64,000 nucleotides of DNA from Zarea fungicola (lineage: Eukaryota; Ascomycota; Sordariomycetes; Hypocreales; Cordycipitaceae): NCBI GenBank assembly GCA_900169235.1, contig FWCC01000130.1, positions 62,001 through 126,000 on the forward strand. Direction: 5' to 3'. The notes beneath the pieces are model-generated. The model was not told the origin of the DNA. It searched no databases and worked only from the letters and a program-made list of their open reading frames with translations. Positions 55,841-64,000 of the stretch are shown here, piece by piece. Made by a program: the position numbers and the translations under genes. Position 1 is the stretch's first letter; the number at the start of each line of letters is the position of its first letter.

Positions 55841-57293
55841 CCTGCTTATTACGTTTTCAAAAAAGCGACGGTCGACTTAAGTGGTGGTGCTGATGGTAAA
55901 CGGTAAAACGCAGGACAGCGAAGACGACATGAAGGTGTTTGAAAAGGCACTGAGGATTTTCAAACTGTGTAAAGCCGGTGCGACACTAGAGTCTGCCACT
56001 CCGTTGAAACCTGCGCGCGAGAAAGTGGTAATTAAGTACTTGACGACAATAAAAGGCGAAAATAATAATATAAAGCATAAGAGGAGAGCATAAAATATAA
56101 CGCACTAGCCCCCAAGCGCCATAGCGGTAATAAGCTAGTTTATACAAACACTGCTTCATAATGCTTAGCATGGTCCAGCTCCAATTGCTCCCCAGGTACC
56201 CCAATTTCGAATCCAACAGAATTTAGAGTCCATCTCTTGTCTCAGAGCATAAGGGCTGTAATTTTGAATACAGAAAGAAGACTTTATAGATTGATGAAAC
56301 GTTGGTAATTGGTGGCACGCATCGCCGGGTCTTAGTTACGTGTAGGGTTAGTGAGGAACAAGATCCTAGATGTGGTATTGAGCAGGTACAAAGGAAGATC
56401 ATCAACAAGCAGTGTGAACTTGGCGGTCAGGGAGGTGAAATTTCCAGCCATCAAGGAACGCGGCGTAGCGATATTTCTGTTGCAGAAAGGTGACTACATA
56501 AAGCAAGCCATTCACGCATCCCCGGTGTTGCGCGAAACCAGGCTGATCTAAGGCATCCCGATTCAGTGCGCTCAAGCATGGCACCACTGCAATTCCTCGC
56601 AGCGCCCAAAGTGGATGGGGAAAAAGAGTCGAAAGTCCTTGAATCTATCCTGCTCGATCCAGAAATAGAAACTGTGCAACTGTTGGTGCATAAGTTTCGG
56701 ACGGAGAGCCGTCTTGTCACATTTGTACGCCAGTCAGATTTTAGTAAAGACGAACAAACGAACCTAGCTAGCCATAGATCAATTGCAACTAACCAGTTTG
56801 ATTAGCCCTGTCAAACCTGAAGTAAATAATTTAGTGGCTATGGAGTCATCAGGAACACTTTACTTATCATTTCGTACTGCGAGCATTTCGAGTATCCCTT
56901 TTCGGGGCTAGTACAGTGGGCTGCGAGCGGCTCTGGGGCAAAAACAATGAATTGCGTATAGGAAGCCGGTTATGTTGCAAACAAGTCTACTGTTTAATTT
57001 CAGAACTATGTTTTGTCTACACTATAATGCCGTGTGCACTGTAAAATCCTAGTCATCTTTCTGATATGAGAGAAGTAATATGGAATCTCTACTGCTTTTT
57101 TTTCTTTCCTTCAGTATAATACCGGCGCCTGAGGTGGGTATACCTCGTCAGAGCATAGATTGCACCGCGGCGCGATATCCGTAGTTCAAGGGCTGAGTTT
57201 CCGCATGCCGAGCTCGGCTCAAAATACTCGATGGTAATAAAAGGGCTATAAGACAAAGTATTGAGCCGTCTGCTTATAGAAAGCAGCGGTTCT
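55841..57293. other. Intergenic with coding-like fragments
   Basis: Two overlapping plus-strand stretches look protein-like: about 56340-56550 (VKFPAIKERGVAIFLLQKG) and 56578-56805 (VLESILLDPEIETVQLLVH). They lie in different frames and neither has a supported start or domain; they may be relics. A fragment at 55893-56090 is Lys-rich and unsupported. Confidence 0.35.
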
Positions 57294-57575
57294 TCAATGT
57301 CCAACTTCACAGTGGTCTATGCCCAATATAACTAATCGCCTATACTGGCATTGTACCATCCACAGGCACGTTATTCGCGGACAAAGACAAACGTCTGAAC
57401 AAGCCGCTGGAAGATTAGAATTGACGTAAGAGAGTAACTGTCGTGATGGTTTGAACGCAATGTTGGAATTGATCACTTCAACGCCGTTTAATAATAAGCA
57501 AATACTGCGCGATTGCCGGGTCGCGGCACGCGCTATTGGAAATGTTAAACTAAGGCCAAGAACGTAGCTTAACAT
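57294..57575 (-). CDS. Possible small secreted protein, seven cysteines
   Basis: ATG-started ORF of 93 residues with an N-terminal signal-peptide-like segment (MLSYVLGLSLTFPIARA) and a cysteine-rich second half (AACSDVCLCPRITC..QC..HC). The odd cysteine count and a weak GT..AG alternative near the Cys cluster suggest that the C-terminal part may be spliced differently. Family unknown. It could also be a decayed copy of an effector-type gene. Confidence 0.42.
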   Translation of the reverse strand: MLSYVLGLSLTFPIARAATRQSRSICLLLNGVEVINSNIAFKPSRQLLSYVNSNLPAACSDVCLCPRITCLWMVQCQYRRLVILGIDHCEVGH

Positions 57576-58270
57576 CAAGCCAATAAGCTAGTCCGATTAG
57601 GTGGACACAGACTAGTAAGCAAATAAATGAACCATGTTCCTTTCAAAATAGGAAGAAAAACGTATGTGCAAGGACGGTATGATGCAAACCTAGTATTTGG
57701 TCAGTAGAATTTTCTCCAGGAATCCATATGTATTCTATAGCTGATGTATGTTTAAAATTCGGCTTCGCCAATCTATTAAGTGGCTGCTCCTACCAAATAG
57801 CACAATCGCCGCCTGTCCCCCAAGTAATATGCGGTTATTTGTCTACCCGAGTCTGAGCAACATTAGCCACAAGGTTTACAACTATAGCACTTGCTATTTA
57901 TACATCTTGCTATTCTTGCACTTTTCCATTAAAAATCTCACAATGAAGTCCACTGTGGTGGAGCACGGTTAGTAATTTGTCGTGAATTTCTATTCGTATT
58001 ACTTCTACAATATCGATTCGGGAGCGAGACGAACCAATGCCTCTCATAGTTTTCGCAGGGTTTTTTTTTCACCTTTTTCTTAGTGCTTATAAGTCTATGA
58101 CAAATAGTGGATCTTTAATTCCAACATGGACTGGAGCCAAGTTTATATTACCTTACACGTGTAAACGGAGAAGTATATAATATGGCTGCTCGTTCTCATG
58201 CCACTATAGTAAGTCAACTTGTCAACCCTCAGCGACCTCTTAATTTTATAAATACATTTTCTCTGCAATA
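57576..58270. promoter_or_regulatory. Intergenic, promoter flank of secreted protein at 58271
   Basis: About 700 bp. It contains poly-T and AT-rich stretches, a TTATAAG near 58086 and TATAAATAC just before the ATG at 58271. No gene is supported. Confidence 0.4.
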
Positions 58271-58675
58271 ATGCTCGCCCAAACTGTGGTTGCTCTGGTG
58301 GCACTACCTGTTACATTCGCCAGTACATGCAATCTTGGCCAGATCGGCCACGGCGATTTACGATGCAATAGCCCTTTTCTGCAAGTCAACTTCTACTCAG
58401 ACGATGCATGTGGCAACTTCATAGGTTTTCACCGATACACCGATCAAGTGTCAAAAGGAGTTTGCATTCCAACTGGATTTACTGGGTTAAATGCGGCCTT
58501 GATTGCAAACTGGAACTCCGCGACTCTAAGCTGTGTTATGTTCTCTGGCGATGGCTGCACAGGCAGTAGCACGAAGCTCGAAATCTTTGGTCCAGCTTCG
58601 GCTGAGGAAACGAGATGCACGGCATCACCGCCTAACGACGGCTTCCGATCAATGCAGTGTTTCTGGAAGGGGTAA
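58271..58675 (+). CDS. Small secreted protein, eight cysteines
   Basis: Single-exon gene of 134 residues: signal peptide (MLAQTVVALVALPVTFAS), then a mature domain with eight cysteines spaced across its whole length (STCNLGQIGHG; LRCNS; DACGN; GVCIPTG; LSCVMF; DGCTG; TRCTA; QCFWKG). The even count and the short GDGCTG/DACGN loops suggest a compact disulfide-bonded beta fold. No catalytic motif is seen and the family is not named. A solo LTR begins about 50 bp after its stop. Confidence 0.8.
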   Translation: MLAQTVVALVALPVTFASTCNLGQIGHGDLRCNSPFLQVNFYSDDACGNFIGFHRYTDQVSKGVCIPTGFTGLNAALIANWNSATLSCVMFSGDGCTGSSTKLEIFGPASAEETRCTASPPNDGFRSMQCFWKG

Positions 58676-58724
58676 AGAGGGAGCATATCCAGACTACGGC
58701 TTTCTAGACGGACAATTAGCAAAC

Positions 58725-58996
58725 TGTTGTGACCACGGAGTCATGTCAAGCAACTCTTCCTGTGGGGCCTGACTCCTGCCGTCGATACGAGGCCATCACG
58801 GCAGCTGGGGGGAAAGAGGAATCTGTCCTGTTTGTTGTTTGCTGTTCCAGCTTTTCACTGTCTGTATATAGAAGAAGAATTCCTCCTCTACCTGTACCTA
58901 GATTTCATCAATCACAACCAAGTTACAATAGGCATACGTACTGGGAGACGCTCCGCTCAGTACTTTGCCCAGTAACCCTTCGTGAGCGTACCAACA
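58725..58996. mobile_element. Solo LTR, copy 2 (diverged)
   Basis: TGTTG..CAACA ends and the shared terminal block (CAGTACTTTGCCCAGTAACC, CTTCGTGAGCGTACCAACA) identify it as the same LTR family. The middle is more diverged and no target duplication is visible, so it is an older insertion. It starts 50 bp behind the secreted-protein gene and may supply its 3' end. Confidence 0.82.
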
Positions 58997-59481
58997 AATA
59001 TCAATTGAAGATCTACCCCGCAACACGTAAAAGATTCTTTGTCATATATTGGGCATCTGGTGTAATTCTCGGCGGCTACTCTTCATAGGCTATGCTTACA
59101 GAGACAGTGCGCAAGCAATACGTGGCTTTGCGCTTGCTGAATGGTCCTACGAGGTTGTGCGTGGCCGTGGATCCTAGATGGCAGGTAGAAGCGAGACATC
59201 CAGAAGGATAGCGTATTGCATCTGGAAATTTCGATGTCGTCGCTCTGTTCGTGCAAGGTAAATGAGGGCGGGAGCCACTACTAATTGTTTCAACGCGGAT
59301 GTAATGAGGTAGCTAGCAAGCGGATCCAACGATATGAGCAGCCAAGCGCCGGCCAATCGCCTAATAAAGAGGCAGCGTCTGTGACTGAACTAGATAACGC
59401 GGGCTGAACATTCTCGGTGACTAGATATTACCCTCGGACAGACAATATCATACCTTACCCTAGATGTAAGATTTATTATTT
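58997..59481. other. Spacer between LTR copies 2 and 3
   Basis: About 485 bp without a supported gene. The minus-strand frame at 59356-59174 is unsupported. Confidence 0.4.
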
Positions 59482-59792
59482 TGTTGTGACTGCTGACTTA
59501 GGTTAAGCAGTGTATCCAGCGATTCCTGGACTTCTACTGCAGGCTTCCGTCGGTCAACGCCGTGACTAACGGCAACCTGCCCTGGATATGAGGTCATTAT
59601 GGCAGCTATAGAGGAAAGAGGGATCTTCGTATTAATATTTACTTTATTTACTACTACTATTCTATATATAGGGGAGGGCTTCCTCCTACATCTATAGATA
59701 GCCTTAATTGACTACTAAGTGACTATAGTATTACTACTAGAAGACACACCTCCTAATACTGTGCCCAGTAACCCTTCATGATCGTACCAACA
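59482..59792. mobile_element. Solo LTR, copy 3 (most complete, RIP-like decay)
   Basis: TGTTG..CAACA ends over 311 bp. Compared with copy 1, it carries many C-to-T and G-to-A changes, mostly CpA to TpA (CTCAGG to CTTAGG; GTCAAG to GTTAAG), as expected from repeat-induced point mutation. It keeps the about 80 bp that are lost at the NN of copy 1. Confidence 0.88.
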
Positions 59793-60163
59793 ATTTACTT
59801 CTATCTGCCCTCAAGCCACCATTTTAATGCAACAAAAGCGTGAGTGGCCTAATGGTAGTGGGAATCATCAACAGGAGACAATACTGTTGGAACCTCGAGC
59901 AATCGGAAACTGACTTGAGTCGTCTCCAGCAATGGTACATGGCACAGCGGCAGAGCACATTTAGCTCAACCAAGTAGAGAGGTCAGTATTCCTTTATTTC
60001 TTAATACTAAGCCGCAATATTACCACAACTGCTCTTGATTGGATCTCATGGATAACTAACCGACTTGTGTTAGATGATCGCATTAAGACGCAAAGCGCGA
60101 AGAGTAGTTCACTTGTTACATAAGTCTACTTTGGGTCTCGACTTGGTGATCCAAGGGATATGT
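59793..60163. other. Intergenic
   Basis: Nothing recognised. Confidence 0.4.
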
Positions 60164-60382
60164 CTAGTCTTGGACGTCAATAATATGATCCAAAATTTGA
60201 CTATGCGACGGCATCATCCCACTACTTAAGGCGCTTTGCGAGATTGCCCGAGGGCGCTGGGGCTTTACGTCTCTGTTGGACTTGCTCTGGAACCGGTCGT
60301 ACATTGTGTCACTGCATAGCCCAGGAAAATCCCTCGAGAAACTGTATGTGGTAATATCGCTTGGTTGAAAAACATTCAACAT
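60164..60382 (-). CDS. Hypothetical ORF, 72 aa
   Basis: ATG-started ORF with a polar, Ser/Arg/Asp-rich sequence (RDVKPQRPRAISQSALSSG). No signal peptide or domain. It could be a C-terminal fragment or relic of a larger gene. Confidence 0.22.
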   Translation of the reverse strand: MLNVFQPSDITTYSFSRDFPGLCSDTMYDRFQSKSNRDVKPQRPRAISQSALSSGMMPSHSQILDHIIDVQD

Positions 60383-60549
60383 TTTATAAATAAAGGCTGT
60401 TAAAATTCTGATATACTCTTCAATTTCGAGGGTACCATCACAGACGTTGGCGGGCAGGCTCGGCAGCGTGGATAACGAAAATCGTTAAGGCTCGACCATA
60501 GTGTTGCAAAACAATTCCCAGGAACTTGAACTGTTAAATTCCACAATGC

Positions 60550-60814
60550 TCAACAAAGCTGCAGCGCCAAGCCAATGAATTAGCGTCCATCGGGATTGTC
60601 CCACCCTGGGTGAAGATTGACTTACAAGTCCAACGCCGGTGCAGAAGCCAAGCCGAACAGCCTCAGGCGTACAGTTATAACAGCATTTACCACCGTGACA
60701 AATTGTCCATGAGCCACCACATCCTTGTAGTCCCTCGGGGCAAGCCCTACTTTCCACCGGAGTAGCAGCTGCAGAGACGGTTAGGAAACCAATAATGAAA
60801 GCAAGAAGTTGCAT
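60550..60814 (-). CDS. Small secreted cysteine-rich protein, eight cysteines
   Basis: Two exons: 60814-60626 (63 codons) and 60558-60550 (Leu, Cys, stop), with a 67-bp intron (GTAAGT..CTGCAG, CGCTAAT branch site), give 65 residues. A signal peptide of about 17 residues (MQLLAFIIGFLTVSAAA) is followed by a mature core of about 48 residues. Without the intron the chain would keep an odd Cys count and end in unrelated sequence; with it there are exactly eight cysteines, the last as the C-terminal residue. A dead copy lies at 48.2 kb. The type is effector-like or antimicrobial-like; function unknown. A longer ORF extends upstream, but the start at MQLL gives the only good signal peptide. Confidence 0.72.
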
Positions 60815-63800
60815 GGCTCGGAAGAAGTTATCAAATATAATATAGTATAATAGTAGATAAGACGCAGTGAGGCTTGGCAAAATGTTGAAGAAGATACAGA
60901 CGAAGAAGATGGAATTCAAAAATATTTAAGTAAATCTCGCCACTACCTGTGGGCGATCGCCCGCAGCGTGGGCATTGCCAGCTTTGAACCGTGATCTGCA
61001 ATGGAACCACATGACGTTACATGTGTGTTCGAATCGGGCAATTTATGGACAAACCGGAAGCATCATGTAATGGTTTGTAATGGCTATGATCGTTCCCAAA
61101 CAGCTTCTTACACATTGTTGCCGAACAGGCCATTCCGTATTCTCCCGCTTCAGTCACCAGCTCGGCATGCAACTAACTACTCCTTACATTGCACGGCATA
61201 TCGAGTTGAAAACCGCCACTCCAACACGCCCTACCCTCATCTAGCTTACCCGAATAGCGTAAACGTTCATACCTCCATTTTACGACCAAGGCCACTTCGA
61301 GGTACAGAATGGGACGGCCTGAGTCAGTGCCGCTTTCGAAACCAAATGGCACTACATGATTGCTTAAATTATAGAGCAGTCTGGCATAATGTTATAAGAA
61401 GGATTGAATTATTTGCTGCTTATAATAATAAAGCTAATTAATATGAAGCGCTATATTGTTTTGTTTTGCTTCTTTTTTCGGCATTTTCTCCGCCTCTTTT
61501 CATCCGCTGTCTTATAGAAGACATCTTTAACATATTGGCACCAGACGAGGCTATATCTAGGTTCCTCTCTACGTTTTTTATCGAACTGCCCAGTTAGATG
61601 AGTATGGTCATATTGGGTCTCCTACAAATATGAAGTGCCTGACGAGGTGACGGCTAATTTAGTCCACGAATAGGAATTTGGCTTGCGGGTGGGTTTTCGC
61701 CATATGAATCTAAAAGGGGAAGCTGAAAAACGGACAACTTCCGGTCACCAGGCGCGGTAGAAAGCGATCCCCTGCCCACGACCCCTTCCTGACTTATGTA
61801 CACTCACCAGTGACTTACCTTTGGTGCTACGAGGAAGGGCCACGTAAATTTGACCACGTCCGGTAAGTCTTTGAGAAATTACATGAGTCGACCCACTATC
61901 ATTAGTCCGATCACTGCCCAACAAGTCCACTACCTCCTCGGCGTCTCCAACAACATTACAGAGTTGAAGAACCAAGTGCGGGTCGTCGCTCTTGATCCAA
62001 ATGAGGAACGGGTATGCTGTCAGGCAGACACGCTACTGCTATCGCGTCTGTACCAGCCGCAATTCTGTCTCCGCTTCAGTCTCTTCTCTGCAAGGTTCGT
62101 GAGGAAGCCACCCAACCCGTTCCAACTCGTACGGCGCCAGTCAGATTTTAGAGATGACAATGAAGCTCCGCCGAAGGAAACTACACGGATCTCCGCCGCG
62201 ACCGTTTTTCATTGGCCGCATTTAACGCCATGTAGATAGTTATTTTAGAGGACTTGCAAGATACCCTAACACTAAGTCGTCGGCGATTCGAGCATACCGT
62301 TTTGGGGAAAGCACGGTGGATCCAAGGGAATTGAAGCCAAGGAAGAAAAAAAGGACAAGCGGAAGAAAAAACGGCCTTGAATCTAGCTCTTCGCTGAGAC
62401 TTGAGCGTTATCTCGCATCCGTAGCATGGCGTACTCCTCATAACTCTAGGCGAACATCCCGCCGACAAGAACGGGCTGTTGGCAGTCGTACAAAGCCTAA
62501 AACGCTTTCAGCCAATGTTAAGAGGCTATTTCATTATCGAGTTTCAAGCAACGTCAAGCAACTCGCTGTCTCTATTCATAACCACAGCCAATTGATAATA
62601 CAACATTTCCACCGATTTGACTATAAATCCAAGGCCTTCTTGACCTAGTAGTTTTTGTCACTTCAGCTGGATGAAAAGACAACGGTATTAAAATTATAAA
62701 CCTCTTGACGGCAAGATTATTATGTTCCATTAATAGTAGCATGTGTTCATCGTTGCTGTTATTATTTCCGCAGAGCTTATAATGCCATGCTTTAGGATGC
62801 CGGAGCGGTGTCGCGGGCTGTGTGAGCCCAACGATTCCCATATCATAGTCGAAGAATAATAATTCTCGATAATAGTAATACAAACAGCATGAACAGAATT
62901 AAATTGCATGCATAATGTAGATTATAACCGCTTACTTTGACTGTGAAGGTATTTCTTGCTACACCACAGGGCTGTTATAAGTGTTAACTATCACACACGT
63001 CGCGGTACCCGTAACCGGGTTGATTGCTGCTTGTTCGGTTCATCGAACAACGGCATGTACGGTGGAATTGGTGCTGAAGCGTTGTCCACTGCGGTGAGCT
63101 TCAGCTTGAGTTTGTTCTGAAGTCTTGTTCGACCTGTCGCCCGAGATGGAGGTGGAATGTACAGTTCCAGTGTGTTTGTCAAAAGCATATCTGTTGATGA
63201 TAACGTTTTTCATCACTCACGGCTCTATGGCTGCATTAGTCCAGGAAGTCCAGGAAGGCTGGCATCGGCCCACAGCAATGACTTTACCCTGGGTTATCCT
63301 GGCTACATTCCATATGACGCTTTCAGCTATGGCACAGAAATCAGAAGTACGTACCAACGTAATTGAGAAGAATGTAAGCCGGTCTTTTAAATGTCATAAG
63401 CATAACATGAATTTTAAAAGAACAGTAAGAAGCATCAAAATAAAGCTATGGCGTATTTTTCTTCCTATTTATAGAATGCTTTTCAGTCTAGAACAGCGCT
63501 TTTTGACTCACCCTTTTCCACTTTCTTCGCAGAGCAATGATAGTTTCATCCATGACAGTACTTGATTCCAGTTTAATGCTTACACATTATGCGCAGCCCT
63601 ATCTTAGACCCCCGATGTAGTTATAAGCTTACTCACTAAATATAACCTGAAACTCCACCAGATATTCCTAATAAGATATTTGTCACACAGTCTTTAGTCA
63701 CGTTCAACTTCAATTCCCTACTGGGAGCCTACTATTGATGTTGCATCCTAACGCAGTTGCCATTATTAGAATTTTATATTGTTATGGGACAACTTTATCT

Positions 63801-63951
63801 ATAAAAGAGTTCTGCCCGTGACTATGCGCCATCAAGTCTCTCGCCACTGCATTACTTCATAGTTTCTCTACTCATAACATTTACCGTCCATATTTCGAAC
63901 CTTATTCTGCATCATCAATTCTGCCTTTTATACTTTAAAACATCAGCAACA
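60815..63951. other. 3.1-kb region without a supported gene
   Basis: ORFs at 61001-61441 (146 aa), 61850-62239 and 62316-62648 (plus) have no domain, signal peptide or splice support. A minus-strand stretch at 61975-61745 reads GRGQIYVALPRSTKGK, faintly like a helicase motif, but this is not enough for a call. The plus-strand open stretch 63157-63366 (DFTLGYPGYIPYDAF) is also of unknown origin. The right end is the promoter of the gene at 63952. Confidence 0.35.
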
Positions 63952-64000
63952 ATGCATTTCATTGGATCCACCATCACTGTGCTCTTGGCTTCCCCAATTA
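63952..64000 (+). CDS. N-terminus of a secreted protein, cut by window end
   Basis: Only the first 16 codons are present: a Met followed by a hydrophobic signal-peptide-like run (MHFIGSTITVLLASPI). A CAACAATG start context and a TATAAAAG-like box near 63799 support a real start. The rest lies outside the window. Confidence 0.6.
   Translation, partial: MHFIGSTITVLLASPI

Noticed and set aside
61001..61441. 146-residue ORF
   Set aside because: Long for chance but without domain, signal peptide, plausible promoter or splice signals; left as unsupported.
61745..61975. PIF1/Helitron helicase-like motif (GRGQIYVALPRST)
   Set aside because: Only one short motif resembles the family; the surrounding sequence does not, and stops are close.
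56700..62160. Shared CG(C)CAGTCAGATTTTAG at about 56727 and 62137
   Set aside because: The 17-base match is isolated, and the flanking protein sequences do not align, so it is not evidence for a repeat family.

Overview
The window is nuclear DNA of a filamentous ascomycete, most likely Sordariomycetes and probably Hypocreales. The grounds are short introns (43-105 bp) with GT..AG ends and CTAAC-like branch sites, Zn2Cys6 regulators, intron-rich sugar permeases, many small secreted cysteine-rich proteins, and retroelement relics with C-to-T/G-to-A decay. Species cannot be told from the sequence alone. All spliced models were assembled by eye from frame continuity and splice signals, with no transcript or homology search.

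Region 1 (1-18.5 kb) is conserved and gene-dense. It holds a VIT/von Willebrand A protein with a polyQ tail, two or three lineage-specific hypotheticals, a STRAP-type WD40 protein divergent from a DOA1/UFD3 (PLAA) ubiquitin-binding WD40-PFU-PUL protein, a GPI-anchored BIM1-like (LPMO-related) copper protein, a small five-exon protein of unknown family and a small secreted cysteine-rich protein.

Region 2 (18.5-32 kb) starts with 3.3 kb of near-empty DNA and then a carbohydrate-uptake block. The block has a Zn2Cys6 regulator, a P-loop small-molecule kinase whose stop lies 9 bp from the regulator's stop, two MFS sugar transporters, and a nearly full-length GH15 glucoamylase-like gene that is now a pseudogene. 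The layout suggests a sugar or alpha-glucan utilisation cluster whose hydrolase has been lost recently.

Region 3 (32-54 kb) is gene-poor. It holds a second Zn2Cys6 regulator, a fatty-acid-hydroxylase/sterol-desaturase-family membrane enzyme, an intronless monocarboxylate-type MFS transporter, four secreted or cysteine-rich small genes (one a cryptic five-exon gene), a decayed cysteine-rich paralogue, and a cytochrome P450.

Region 4 (54-64 kb) holds a C4HC3 zinc-finger membrane protein, three solo LTRs of one family (one with a perfect 5-bp target-site duplication), three more small secreted proteins, and the first codons of another secreted protein cut by the window edge. Together 44-64 kb is an effector-like archipelago of secreted proteins among repeat relics. 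No tRNA, rRNA or CRISPR array was found. Two NN gaps (32269-32270 and 54583-54584) mark assembly breaks.
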